From positions 165,780 through 229,779 of the forward strand of contig NMRA01000226.1 in NCBI GenBank assembly GCA_002633005.1: DNA of 64,000 nucleotides, given 5' to 3'. The notes below the pieces were generated by a model. The model was not told the DNA's origin. It searched no databases and saw only the letters and a program-made list of their open reading frames with translations. The DNA comes from Phoronis australis (lineage: Eukaryota > Phoronida > Phoronidae). Position 1 is the first letter of the stretch, and every line of letters begins with the position of its first letter. The position numbers and the translations under genes are program-made. This document shows, piece by piece, positions 24,001 through 39,000 of the stretch.

Positions 24001-27000
24001 CTACTGAAAACCCAGCAATCAGCAGAGTCACCTTTTTTGTTTTAGGTCCACGTACGATCCATGCCCAAGGTTTAACAAGAAGACTCTTACTTGCTACTGG
24101 TACTCTAACTCGTTGGTACCATGTCCAACCGATGAGCCTGTGTTGGTCGACCAAACCTACGATGTAAAGGTGACGGCGACCAACAGTTTTGGTACAACAA
24201 CAAGCGTGTCACGTTTTGTCCTAAGGAATTTTGGTGAGCCGTTTTCTTTGTTTGCTCATTTGCAAAATTATTTTCCTCAAAATATCGGTTCAACAAATGA
24301 AACGTTAGTGTACCTGAGCCAGAAGTATAATCACTAGGCAGATACTTTATTCAGCTCTCGTCACATCAGTTAGGCACGTTGCAAGACAACGTTCTAAAGA
24401 CCAAGTTTTTTGTGAGAGAAGAAGCATGATCTTTCAAGACGTTGCAAAATCAGGCGAGAGGCGAGTGTTTCGTAAGTGCTCGGAAGCAAAATGGTGGACA
24501 CTGAAGTGACTGGCTGGTAAAGTTGGAGTGTTGCGCTATGCGACAGAATTCACCACTTTTTCACCTCAACAGCAAGCTGATGTCTTGCTGTCTAGCCCAG
24601 ATTTTGTCAAGGTTGTTGTTTTTCTAACCCATGTGCTTTTGGACAGTGGGATGGAGGACAGATTTGTTTTAACCTAAGTTGTTATTTTTAGACCCATTTT
24701 GATGCATTGTAGATGCAATAAAAGTGAATAAATTATTTGAAAATTCTGTTTCAGGAAAAAGCAAATTATGCTGATGTTTCAGTACCCTCAATTGAGGTTA
24801 GTTATGGCATAAGCCAACCTAATCTTGCGGGAATTTCCATGCTTGGCCTGAAGTTGTCTTCACTTTCATATGACAGAAAGCTGGATACAGTTGAAATATG
24901 GAAACTGTGGTGGTCACTTGCAATTCGAGGAGCTTTTAAATTCATAACCTTTTGCCTGATCCGATGTATGAAGCCGGTTGTGCTTTTTACCACTCATGCA
25001 AAACATAGTGTAAGGTCAAAGCACCATCACTGATTATTTTATCCACTGTCTGCTGCATCTTACAGTTAAGCCAAATCCTGTGACAAACCTGCAGATTGTC
25101 AACAAGGGTAGCAGAAATGTGATCTTGTCCTTTGACTTGGATTCCATGTTCTATGTGAGACCCCATCTACTGGATTTGCGCTACACTTCCAAGTTTCACT
25201 CTGGAATTGTCACCAAGAAGGTATGCGTACTAGATGGGAGATCCTGTTTGTGGGGATTTGTATAGCATGTAGCGCCACACAGGACCATCAAACTTAACTG
25301 AGCAGAGAACGCCTGACCGGAGACTCTACTCAACACTTCTAGTCCCAGACAAGTGTCAGGCTCCAACCCTAGTTGATGATTACTTGAGGCATGATATTCT
25401 CGCCAGCTCCCAGTCGGTCAAGTGCTTGTTCCTGGTTGGAAAGAATTTTTCACCTTCTTTCAGTACAGTGGCACGTGTTTTTGAAAGTTGGGAAGCTTCA
25501 AGATATCTGGACTTTTGTATGACAAACGATATTGTCTTGGTCATCGAAAACCTTAAGTTTGAAGTTCACAAAATGACCCAAAATAGTTTCAGTGGCCAAT
25601 GAAAATTGTTTTGAAATATTTTGTGAGAAACTTAGTTGATGATGCAAGATAAATAAGACCATGATTTAGAAAACCGTTTCAGGAGATCATGTAATTCAGT
25701 CAAGCGTGACATTTACTAGTAATTAAATATTAAGTTGACGCCTACTGTTTATTGAAAATTGACTGAAGGTGGAATGGAAATCATATATAACTGGAAAACA
25801 TGGAAATTGATGCCACAGCATAGCTGAAAGCTATGTCTTGGGGTTTTAACTACTGAATGGAAGGAATATGAAGACAATTACGAGTGTTTTCACTGTCCTT
25901 TTCTGATTGGATTGTTTATTAGCCTATAATCGATCCATAATTGGGTAAGTGATGAAAGTCTAATATGTATCAGTTTATAGGTTGATTGACTCTATTGCGT
26001 GTGGTGTATGTATAAGGCATCCTCATATTTTTGTAATCAACAAACACCAAATTTTTCTGTGTTTGTGATGTATGGTGGTCTGTCTAGACTAGGGCAGGTT
26101 TTATCGAAACTCGCATGTCCAGTCTTTGCTAGGATGATCTTAACTTCAATTTTAATTTGCGCTATACCTACTGTTCAGTAACATGGCTCTAATAGGTGGT
26201 TGTTAAATCTGAATTTAGAAAAATTGTCAAATTTAGTCATTGGGCTTTTCTGTTAGCACGAGCACTTTTGTTGTCAATTTTCTCACAAATATTCCCTCTG
26301 CTGTGCTCCAGGTGGCAATTTTGCCCATTACTGAATTCCTTAATGCATCGTCATAAGTTAGTTAATACAGATTTGTGCCGTTTAGGGCCGTGTGAAAGTA
26401 TAGCAGATGGTTTGCTATGACGGTTTATTTCCTTGTGTTATTCATACTCAGCATTCCTTTGATGTTTTTAGTTATTCAATACATCCAGACATCAGACCAT
26501 CGAGCTGCGTGACCTTCGACCCCATATGACCTACACAGTGAATGTGGTCTTGTGGCCATATGATTTGGTTCGTCAAAATGTGACGGGCTTTGTCAGCAAC
26601 CCTGTCTCCGTGAAGGTGACCACGCTCTCTGACGGTTAGTGGCTTGTTTCACTAGCAGCACTTCACATTATACTTGTTTTCAGTTTGTTTTCTTGTTCTC
26701 TCGTCATGTTATTCTTGTTTTCAGCCAATTGTTGTCAAAACATTACAAAAGTGACGCTGTTCTTTTATTATCCCCCCTGTTAAAGTGGCAGGGGACATGG
26801 TAACGATGGGCATTATATGATTCTCTGTGTGTGTTCATGTGTTCAGTGTGCGTAGAATAATATCCTGTGCCCAACTTCCATACTTTAAAGTGGGTTTCAA
26901 CCAGACAATTTAAAAACTGTACTTTCAAAGTGCCATAGCGTACATTGTCCAGATTTTGCTATTCGAACACTTTTTCATGTATTCTGGACGCTTTAGTTTT

Positions 27001-30000
27001 CACGCATCCGGAAGTGCCCTTGCTTAACTGCGTAACTCCCATATTTCTCAGGGATTTCAACTGAACTTTCAGAACGGCATGCTTATCATGACGGCGTTTT
27101 TCCGTTCAGTGACTTCACCAGAGGTAGAGGGTTGTGAGCGTGTGATAACATCTAGATCTTTTGTTAACTGCCAAGCACAGTCTTTTGTCTAGTATGATAA
27201 CACTCAGTCCAATTATCTACCAAGCTTATTACAGACCACGTGTGAATTGACACCGTCGAACCCAGAGCGAATTGCTACATTCGGAAAGAATAGATTGTCG
27301 TAACTTCGGTTGCAGTTGGACGATTTTGGCAATTTAAAAACTAAACATCATCACCATTCGACGAGGATTTCAGAAATGCTATTGGTTTAAGTTAAAATAT
27401 GTTATAACTTAACTTTTATTTTAGCAGCACAGCCCAGTCAGGGTAGATATGATCTTACTGGAGATTAGAGCAATTATGGGACAAAAGAGAGCTGGCCCTC
27501 CAACCCTAAATGTCAGAATGGTGTTAATCAGTCTTGTAAGATATTGGCTACAGGGGCTATAGAATCGAAGGCAGTTGAGAACAATACGTCGTAATGTACA
27601 AAATAGCGACAATATATTCATTATTCGGTTTAGTCACTGTATTTTCCTGAATTTTTACCCATGCCTGGTTTTCGCACAACCGACCAAGTTTTTTAAAAAC
27701 TGCTCGTATAAAGGGCTGTAGTGCGTGTCGCCAGCATTTTCGGATTTGACCACATTTTCCTGAATTTTGCCTCATTCTTGATTTTCACACAACTATGTAC
27801 CATGGGCTTCTCAAGCGATTTTATTAGACAACTAAAGTTATACAAAAGACAGCCTTAAAGTTATGTTGACCACTCAAGTTTTTAGCCAAATACATACAAA
27901 GCTACAATAGAAGTTCACTCAATAAATGTATGTTTTCTAAAACCATAATGCATGTAAAATTTGTATTTTTGACTGGACCGTTGAAGCTTGAAAAATTCCT
28001 GCATCCATAACAGTGTCCTGTCGTTCAGCAACTTTTCCAGACGTGAGGGGTTCTGAAAGTGTGATAACATCTGGCTCCTTTGTTAACTGCCCAGGACAGT
28101 CTATTGTCCTGTATGGTAACAAGTAGGTCAATTATCTACCATGCTTCACTGGGTTACTGAAACTGGGCAGAATAGATTGTTTTAACTTCTGTTGTAGTTG
28201 GGCGATTTTGGTGATTCAAAAACTAAACATGATCAGCATTTGACAAGCAATTCAGAAATGCTATTGGTTTATGTTCAATATAACTTAACTTTCATTTTTA
28301 GCAGCACAGCCAAGTCAGGCTGATATGATCTGATCGGAGATTAGAGCAATTATCGAACAAAGAGCCAGCCCTCCAACCATAAATGCCAGAGTGGAGTTAA
28401 TCAGTCGTGTAAGATATTGGCTACATTCCCAACTTTTTGTTGGGCTATAGAATCGAACAAATTGGGAGCAACGGGAAAACGCCGTAATGAATAAACCTCA
28501 AATTTGGTCCACTTTTTAAGTAAACATTAACTTCTTTACCTCTTGGCCAAACCATGCAATTTGTGAAGGTGGAAGTGACAGTGTCTAGGTGACATGCCAA
28601 ATTAACTTCAGGTTGTGAAACAAACTTCAGTGTTCTTAAAGAGAAAGATTAAACATGGTTATCTCGTTGTTATAGTAGGCTAAAATTGCCACTTTAATCA
28701 CCAATTGAATCATGATTTTGTTGAGCACTTCACCATGCCAGACGACTCTCTGTTGCAGATTATAACACAGTTTTGTATCTCAGCGCATTCCTTGATTATA
28801 ATCTGCACTAATCTTTTGCATTAAACTTCACTATTCTTAGCGGCCAAATAAATCATTTCCATCACAGTTCTTAATAGCTGAGGATAAATTATTTAAAGAT
28901 TTTTAGCCACCATGAAGCCCTTGTTATGTTGTGTTTCCTTAAATAGGGGCCAAGTATTACCGGGCTCTTAAAGGTAATCCTTGAAGTAAACGCCAGTCAA
29001 CTTGTCTGTGATGTCAGCGGATAGATTTACACACCTGCGAACTATTAAAAGACTGGAGTGGTCGCACGCACGAATCAAGATGCAAATAATGGCGATTCAA
29101 GATGGAATATTAATGGACACGTTGAAATTATTGTTGAAATAGCAATCATGATGAGTTAAAATGTTGCATTGCAAACTTCACAACGTTTCTGCTTGTACGA
29201 GAATGCCTTGTGTTTTATCTCAGTCACCAACACAATTGAAGAAAATTTTGTTGAGATCGTTTTTGACATCCCCCTTCCTATCTGCCCAATGCTTAAGCAT
29301 TCAAAGCATTCTAAAAATTAGCAGATGTTTTCCTGATGAGAAGGCCGCAGCTAATGCAGATTTTCGAATGGGTTCGACTTCTGTGAGGACTCCTTGTGGT
29401 ATATGGTTGAATTCCTTGTAAAAAACATTTAGAGACAATAGGAATTTACTGCAACACATGGTGGAGCACAGCGTCATGGCTGAAGTCCAAGAATGTTTAA
29501 TATTCGTTTTGTTGTCTTATTTGGCACACCCACCTTGTTTTGCACACCCTCAATTAATTATAAAAATAATATTTTGTCTCTCACTTATTTCCTATGAGGT
29601 TACTGTGTGGGAAATTTATTGTCTTGCCTCGTTCTAGTAATACACACCTCTTTAATTGTGTTAATAAGCTCTCAACATTTAGCATTATTTATTCATCTCT
29701 TACTTCATTTAATTGAATATGGGATATGCTGTTGTAAATATGAAGTGGGGTTTTGTCATGTGTTATCGAAACAGGATAATTTAGTTTGATTACTGCTCAT
29801 TGCTTCATGTTGGCAACACGTAGGCCACATTTTGCTAAATTCGCACATCAGCTGTTGGCAATGCTGCGGTACTCAGTTAATTTGACGCACCTGTCACTTA
29901 GGTTGTTCAATTTATTTAGCACACGGTGACTGTTATATGAAAATATTTAATTTATTTTGTGAGAAATGAGTGGAGTATTACCATCATGTTTTGTTTGAGA

Positions 30001-33000
30001 TTTATCCAAAAGTGTGTGGCGCTGTGATGGCCATTTTTCAAATTTCTGTTTTAAAGGATTTTCCTGAGATTTTGGTCTATGACCGGAGCGTGCTATCGCT
30101 TTCTGGCTACAGCAATGACTGTTACAGTATGAAAATCCTTCAAAAGTTTCTTTAAGGTATAAACTCCTGGATGAATCATGTGTTCGTGTCTCGCGCTCCT
30201 TTGGGAAGACCAGTGGGGAGTTGTGGTTTGCAACGTTACAGCCTTTGGCATTGGAGTCATTTACTTCAACGTCATCTTCATAATTACTGCACCGTTGTCT
30301 GCAGTGACTACGGCGTTGTTGATGTGGGGGCTGGATGCACTCTTATCTCGCTTGTGTTATTCTAGATTCTTTGCTTGGCAGGATCGAATATGTGTGGAAA
30401 TGTTATTGAACCGTAGAGTTCTTTCATTGGATAAAAAGGATGGCATAAAAATTCCCTCTTAATTTAAAGTGGCATGGAATGTGAAAGATCGTGAAAAACA
30501 TCTTTTACACAATTCCTGACGAAAGTAATATCTCGCAATATGTAATAATGAGTAATTCACATTCCTGTGATGAAATTTCTTGAAAAAATCATAAATTTAA
30601 CAATTTTTTGAATATGTGCAAAGGAAAAACTCTGTGGTTACCAGAGAGTGTCCTCTCTCCCTCCCACCTATGATAAATGCGTGCATTCGCTCACAGTTAG
30701 TTGCTTGAAGTTGCTTGAGGTCAAAGGTCACATTTTCCATGTTTGGGAAATGTGTCATTTCTATGTCTTGCCATACCAAACAAGAAGACGTGCTTTGCCT
30801 TATGGAGAGAAATCTACAAAGTGACGATTCGTTTTTTATATTTGAAACTAATAGAAAATGCTTTGGTATCAACAGAAATCACAACTCTTTACGAGCAAAT
30901 ACAAAAAAAAAACTTGGTGAGCAGGTTGAATTCTGTTTCAGTGGCAGAAAACCACTTTCAATATTGCAATTTAGTCCGTTTATCACGTTCTAGGCCTCTT
31001 TAAGTGAAGTGCAGGTTTCCAAGTGAGTAAAGGTGCAGACCAGATCAAATTGTCTTTTTTTGTTCTGCTGGCTTTGTATCCAGATGATGTTTGTTCAAAT
31101 AAAGACTATTTTTATTGGTGAATGAGCTTAGCTTGTATTTGTTCTCGGATAATTCAGTATAAACACCATTGTCTGTATTGCAGTTCCGGAGTCGTCACCC
31201 GAGCTTCTTCCTGGTAGTTATACACAGAGTGACTGTGTAATGTTTTGTGAGAGTGAGTGCCCTGTTGACCCCAGACTGTGTCGTGAAGTGCGTGTCTTCT
31301 GGCCAGTAAGTCAGCCATTGTTATTTTGGATCATGGTTTTAATTACCTGTCTTCATTTTAATGCTTTGTTGGTATAATCCCAGACTTTTTCCTTGTTCCT
31401 AATACTTGGAATAGCAGACGTCATTCCTTCTGTTAAGGTTGTTGCTGACAAAGGAGTGCTGTCATTCGGTCGCATTTCATGTTGCGCTTGTACAATGCTG
31501 TTGACGCTATGCCAGCAATCAAAGTTGAGACTTAAACTTTCATGAAACGGAGTCGGGGGCTATTTCAAAATTCAGTACACAAAACATAATGGACATTGCG
31601 TTTTATAGTTAGTAATAGTCAGTGGTAGATACAACTGGATCTCCTCGATACTACATTTTATGCTTGAGTTGGTTGTTCGGATTGATGTCCTCAAAATTTT
31701 AAAGGCACTATTCCTAGGCTTACTAACTAGGCTTTTAGTTTGTAAAAGTTAGAATAAGATCAAAAGCGCATTACACCTGTTCTCTCTTGATTGTTCTCTC
31801 TGTAAATATCATTTTGGGCTGGGAGGGGCTAACTAGTCCAGATATTGGCTTAAAATTTCATAGAATGTTGTAAATCCTGGGTAGTCCTTTTGAAATTGAC
31901 ATACCATGTCAGTGAACACTATTCTTTGTGACCCCTGCTCTTAGTCACGCAACTGTCCTGGCCAGACTGTGTAAGTAAACACAACTCAACAAAAGGTTTA
32001 TGATCCTGGCTGAGGAGGTAATTGTTATATTACTCGCCTTGGATTCTGAATAGCCAAGCCCTGAATGATATCCAACCGTTGCTACTGACATTCCTGATTT
32101 AGGTCAATCCTAGAGTTTTCTTGGAAAAACAAACCAATGTGACTCAAACTCTTTCATTTTGTCCAGCAGTCACATACAGATACTAGGTCCATCTGGTAGA
32201 CATTACCTAAGTGCTGTTTGTCATTGTAATAGTTTAGTTATTTTGGAGATTGTGTTACATATCAAACGTGTTAACTCTCACATAGAAGACATACCTGCAG
32301 GCCTTTATCCAGGATTTCGAAAATAGGGTGTCCAAAATGGGGTTCCCAATATTCCAGGACGTCCATGATTCTATTGCGTACCCCACAACCCCAGGACCGT
32401 TTACTAGCAATCCCCCCACACAGAGAGTTTTTTTACAAAAAAATGTGTAGACCAAGCTTTTTACATCTAAGTTCACAAAATAGCCTTCTGTAGTGAATAA
32501 AAAAATGTGTAGGCCAAGATTTTTAAATCCTAATTTGTGAAAACAGCCTAGTGGCTTTCCAAACAAATATTAGAGATATTGGGTAAACGATGAGTGCACT
32601 ATGTTTTTGGTGATTTCGAGTCAAGTTGATGTTATAAAGTTTGTCATATCTTTTTTATTAGCTTTAATATTCAGTAAAATGAGTCATCAGAGCTGCAGTT
32701 ACAAAACAAGGAAAATGCACATTATGATTGTGGCAATCCTCCCACACAGAGAGTTTTTTACAAAAAAATGTGTAGACCAAGGTTTTTACATCTAAGTTCA
32801 CAAAATAGCCTTCTGTAGTGAACTTTTTTACTAATAAAAAATTGTGTAGGCCAAGATTTTTAAATCTTAATTTGTGAAAACAGCCAAGTAGCTTACCAAA
32901 CAAATATTAGAGATATTGCCTAATGGGTAAACGATGAGTGCACTATGTTTTTGGTGATTTCGAGTCAAGTTGATGTTATAAAGTTTGTCATATCTTTTTT

Positions 33001-36000
33001 ATTAGCTTTACTATTCAGTAAAATGAGTCATCAGAGCTTCAGCTACAAAACAAGGAAAATGCACATTATGATTGTGGCACAATGTTGAATTAAAACAATG
33101 ACATTTATTTTGCTTTTGATATTTTCAAAAAAGATGAAAATCATGAAGTTACAGCTCCGAAACACCAGTTTGGAGTTGCACTTAAATGTACATATAACCT
33201 ATGGAGCTAAGACCACTGGGAGTATAGCCAGAAGTGGAAGAAACTTTGACAACAAAACGTAATGCTTCAAATGTGTTGTGGGTAGTCAATGCTGTCAATC
33301 AAGTATGAACACAGCAACTTTGTATCTTCCTGCTTTGAAAAAAGAGCCAGCACTGTGAGCTCACTTCTCCCTTCAGCTATGTGCCTAGGCTTCCTTTGAA
33401 TCATTACAATGTGTGTCCAAACTTGAAAGGTTCTGATTGACACTGGGCGTCCATATCATACATTGGGCGTCTTTGTCGGGGTGTCCAGATTAGTGCTAGC
33501 ACGTACGCTGCATAAAGGCCTGCATACCTGCTGTAAGGATGTCTATGTATCATTGTTCTAGTTGCACAGTATCCAGTCGAACCATAAGTGTTTTGTTGAA
33601 GGCAGTGTTAAAGGCTGGTGGTTTGGATTCTGCTACCATTTCTTGTTTAATATATAACTATACATTTCAAAATTGTGAACTTGTCCTCAAATTTTTAAGA
33701 AAAAAGTAAATGAACTTAGTAGTTGCCATTTTCGTTTTCCAAGAGCTTCTTATCAATGTTTTCCTCCAAACATGTATGAACAAGCTTTGATGATAGAACT
33801 TTGAAATGATAGCGCATTTATTTGGTGCAACCTTTGTTAAGCATGAGAACTCGATATTTCCTTGGAATCTTGTTCAAGAATGGGAATCTCTTAGAGTTAT
33901 TTGATTGTCAATTTTTAAGTTCCTATGAATTCATTTTTAATTAGTAATCACCTTTTGTACATTGTGAAACTTTAATGTTAATTTTTTGTATAGAAAGTCA
34001 CTGAGGAAGATCGCAATGGAGATATCACTGGTTACCACGTACATGTTAATCCCACGCTGGATGTGCCGAAGTACGTGACTGCTGGCTCATCTCAGTCCCA
34101 GACATTAGTGATGTTGAAAAATGAGACTTATACAGTAGAGATTGAAGCAGAGAATACTGCAGGCGTGGCCAGGACATCAAGTAACATTACTATTCTCTCC
34201 ACGGATCAAGGTATTGACTGAGTTATTTACTGTTTCCTCAGACATCATTTATTGATTGAAGAACATTAAATTTTGCATTAGTGTATTTATAGAAGTTGAC
34301 AACATACGATGACAACTTTCGGACAGATTGGACTACTGATGTGCCCCCTAGTGGCAATTTTAGTGTTTTATGTTTACTTAGTATGTGCAAAGGTCCTCAA
34401 CGCGTTTTCACAAAATTTGGCCAGTGGGTGTTAGTGAGTTGACGCTATCCTCCAGTTTTCGGTTTGATTCAAAGTCTTTTGCACTGCATAGTGGCCATTT
34501 TTACTATTTTCGAGTTTTTTGGCACCTGCACCTCTGTCAACCAAACCACTCTAAGGATGATAGAGGAAATTGACATGTTTGTTCCTACTGTGAAGAGAGG
34601 AGGGTTGACGATGATTTTCAGATGTACCTCAACTACTGTGGTGCCTCCTTGTAGCAGTTTTGTTTTTTTATGCCCATGGCTATATCTCCTAAACTGTCTG
34701 CAGGATCTTTATTAAATTTAGCAATAGTATCAATGGAAGTTGACAGCGAATGACGACTTTCAGATTGATCCGACAAACAAGTACTGTGCCCCCTAGTGGC
34801 AATTTCATTTTTTCCATTTTCCTCACCTGTTTCTCTGAAGCTGTGTATCGGATTATTATGAAATTTGGTATTAGCTTTCTATTGAAATAATTTTGTGTTC
34901 CTGTTTTCAGTTGGATTCGACATAGTTTGCGCCATCTTGTGGCCATTTTACTGTTAGTCTGTTTTTGGCAACCGCCCTTCTATCAACCAAACCACTTCCA
35001 CTCTGAGAACGATTGTGACGATTGATATATGTGTTGTGTTCTTAGTGTGAAGAGGACGAAAGTTGACGATGATTTTCCAATGACTTCAACTACTGTGGCT
35101 CCTCCTTGTGGCAGTTATGTTTTTTCTCCCATAGCCTCCTAGTGGCATTTCCATTTTTTCCATTTTCTTTGGTTTCTCAGAAGTTTCTTGATGGATGCAT
35201 TTATTTTGAAATTTAAATTAGTAAATAACTTTGATGACATATACCAGTTTTCGGATGGATTTGCAGCTCGTTATGTCGAGCCCTGATGATAATACCCATA
35301 GAAATTGTATTTGGCAGAGCTACTGAGAACGTCAAAAATCACTGAGAGGACCACCATGAGGTAAACAGGTCCGGAACTGCCATCTGATACCGCAATGTGA
35401 GATGGATGTTTCAAGGATACAGTGACAAGATTATATTTCCATTACAAACAAACACATTGAAATCAGCGGCTCAAGGAAAAACTTCAGGGATTATTATGAA
35501 TCTTATGGTGCATCTCTGCATTGCCTCTGACTTGCATTGGTAACTTAAATGGGATCCTACCTCGCTAAGAAATATCATTTGACCAAGTTTCTGAGAGTAT
35601 AATCCCTAATGCAGCTTCAGACGGTGTGTACAATAACTTGCTTTTTATGCCTCAGCTGCCATGGTGGCACCAGCCTATGTCGCTGCATATCTTTCCCTGA
35701 GTGAGCCACAGACAGTCCTAGTAAAGTGGAGTGTAGATGGTGACGGCGGTGATGATGGACAGTCCATAATCTACTGGAGTGATTCCAACATCAAGGATCG
35801 GTGGTCTAAACCAAAGGTAGGCTATACCTTGCACAAGTGCTTCCACCACCTATCGGTGGCCTGAGCAGGGAAGTCTCAAGATGCTTGATTATCATAGAAA
35901 GTTTTTGATGTGTTGTTTGATATACTCAGTCTAAATATCTCTTGTTAAAGTCACCGAAGATGTTTTGTGAAAGGCCGTAGCCTCAGTGGCTTATGAGACT

Positions 36001-39000
36001 GGCTAATCTTAGGCTTTTGTTGGCACTTGCTGCGGGCGTACTTAGTTCAGAAGTCACAAAAGAGAGACTTCCACTTCGTGTTAGATACGGTGATGTTGTA
36101 TTCACAATATTGTACCTGCAACTGGACATACAACGACATGTAAAGGCTGTTCCAGAAAAATCCGTATGGGAGGGGGGAGGGCAGTTGAAATAAAAATTCA
36201 TGGGTGGTGGTCTTCTGAAAAAAAACTCAAATTATGGGTGGTGGTTTTTGTACGAAGTAACGCATTAAAGCTGGGTGGTATTTTTTTACCTCTAGATGTT
36301 GACAGGTTGGTATTTTTAGCCAAACACACCTCAAAAGAAATCAAAACTCACCAAAAAACTTTACTTGGCAAATACCCAAACATATCCCAAAACAAAAAAA
36401 CAAGCCCATGTTGCTAGTGTACAGAGTGCAATATGTACTCTATGCTATTAATCAAGTCATGGGCAACTTGATTACAAGCCCAATTGTTCAACTGCAGTCA
36501 TGGTATTAGAATGAAAATTTCTGCAACACTAAACTGGGGTTAACACATATCGGAAAATTGATGATTTTTAAATGAAAAGTATGAGGAGTCAGATAGTTCC
36601 AATATTCACTTGACATAGCAGTCTAAAAGCGTTCCTGGAGACAGTTTGAGATTCATAGATCTATGAAATTGAAAAAATCTTATGGTGAACAGAGACACCT
36701 GGTGAATGCCAAAAGTATTGCTCAGAGGTGTCTTTGAAAAGCAAGTTTCTGGTAAGTAATATGAGGTGTGATCTCACATATAAATGGAATTTTTCTGCAT
36801 CCACAAAAACTTTGTGGTTGGTCCGTGTGTCGTTATCGTTTCATGTCCATGAATTATCTCAAGAACCACTTGGCGTATCATGATGAAATTTGGCATAAAG
36901 TTACTTGGCAAGGATGTGCCTGCAGCAGTCGATTTCCGGGCAGATTTGGCAACCTTGGTACCCCATGTTGGCCGCTTTAGTTTTTGACAAGCCATTCTTT
37001 GTATGTTGATTATCTCAAAAGCTGCTTCACAGATCGCGATGCAATTCGAAATTGAAGTATATCGCAAGAATGTCGGTGGCGGCACCAGTCAATTTTTGGA
37101 CGCTGGATTCAACTACTGTGGCACCCTATTAATTTTTGACTGCTCAAGTCATTGCTTGTCCGTCCGTTATCTTGAAATCGCTTAACGGATCGTGATGACC
37201 TTTGGCATAGAGATAGACAGCTGGCATGCACCAAGCAGCACCAATCGATTTTCGGACAGATTTGGCTACCATAGCACGCGCTGTTGGCCATTTTAGCTTT
37301 TGACAAGACAGGTTGATTATCTCAAAAACTGCGTTTTACATTTCAACTTAATTAAAAATTATGGATCCGTCTTTTATTATCATTGTTTGTCCGTTTGGTG
37401 GATCATGATCGAATTTGGTATAAAGTTCAATAAATGGGTGTGGATGCGCCAGCACCGCTAGCAACTTTGAAACCGCTTGACGGATCTTGATGACATTTGG
37501 CATAGAGATAGATGGCTGGAATGCGCTGGCACCAGTCGATTTTTGGATAGATTTGGCTACTGTGGCCCCCCCCCCTCCTGTGGGGCATTTTAGTTTTTGA
37601 TAAAACGGGTTGATTATTTCAAAAAGTGCTAGCACAACTGGATGAAATTTGGCGCAAAAATATATAGCAGGGATGGATGCGTTGTTAGAAATCGTTTTCG
37701 TTTTGATTCAACCACACTGTCGCTTGTTTTAATTTTTCACAATAATATAATAATATTGGACTAAACTAGTTCTTGTCTGTCGATCATCTAAGTTCTTAAC
37801 AGGCCATCCTGGAGGCAATTTGTTTGCAAGTGTTGGATTATATATTTTAACCTAATTAATAATTATGGGTCATGGGTTGAAAAAATAAATGAAAAATATG
37901 GGTGCTGGGGTACGAAATAAAAGTGCCTTCCCCCCTCATACGTTTTTTGCTGGAACAGCCCTAAGAGCAAATTAAACAATTCTTTTATTTAAATTTATTA
38001 TTTTCGTAAAATAGTTGTTTCTCGGTGTGATGTACTTTGAAGCTTCAAGTTGAGTCACCCATCGATTTTTATTTATCTATTACAACTGTGTATTAGGAGA
38101 GTCAGGCCAGTAATTCCGGGCGTATAACCTTGCTTTACCTTCATTTTAATGATTAAGATAACTAAAGCGCAGATAAGACATTTTGAACCTGACTTTTATT
38201 ATCCAAGCAAATACACCGGCATATCGTGTTTGCAGACGGATGTGTTTTCTATGATCGTGGCTGGTGGCGTGAGAGAGGCGAAAATTACTTTGCCTAGTGG
38301 ACACCAGCCAGATGAATATTGGTTTGGTGTGGCACGTTGGCATCCGTCCGGAGATTCAAGTCCTGTGGTAGTCAGTGAGTGTGTCTACAAACCAGACCAA
38401 GGTAGGGGGATATCAAGCTTCGTAGGTCAAAGGTTGTGTCATAGGTTGACATGCAGGTGTTTTTTCTGAATGTATTAAAACACAACTGCTTTGACTGTGG
38501 CATAATTGATTGCACACAAGTCAACAAGAAGGCTATGCATAACTTGTTTAGCACAGTTGGATATCTGAAACTTTTGGCCACGTTTTACAAACTTCATAGT
38601 GGATAGTATAAATTACTGTTAGTTGATGTTTTGTTATCCAGGTTTAGTGGCACCAACACTGACCAAGATGTCGACTTATCCGGACTATACCATCGGTGTG
38701 ATTGTGAAGGCATTGAGATGTGACCACACGAATGATGTAGTCGTGAACTACACCATCTTTTACTGTCCCACAGATGTCACTGTTGGGGAGGAGTCTGAAG
38801 CAGACTGTACTGGTACACGTTTTGACTGTGTTTTTCTGCCATTCACATGAAATGTAGTCTTGCATAACTTAATAACGCAGCCATTCAGTACGGAATGTCC
38901 TGTGACTATAACTAACTTTCAATGCAGTCTTTTTCATGCATGAGTTGTTCTGCGACAGCATTAATTTTGTACATTTAGTCAAATGAATTAATGCACTCTT

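Larger units (their letters stand above)
26635..31183 (+). other. Receptor intron (4.5 kb)
   Basis: Holds two copies of the ~510-bp dispersed repeat at about 27057-27560 and 28001-28490. An open frame at 30178-30462 has hydrophobic content but no matching splice phases. Confidence 0.5.

Noticed and set aside
30178-30462. 94-codon plus-strand frame with hydrophobic segment in a receptor intron
   Set aside because: No acceptor and donor give the phase 1 to phase 1 exon required here, and the composition does not match an FNIII domain.
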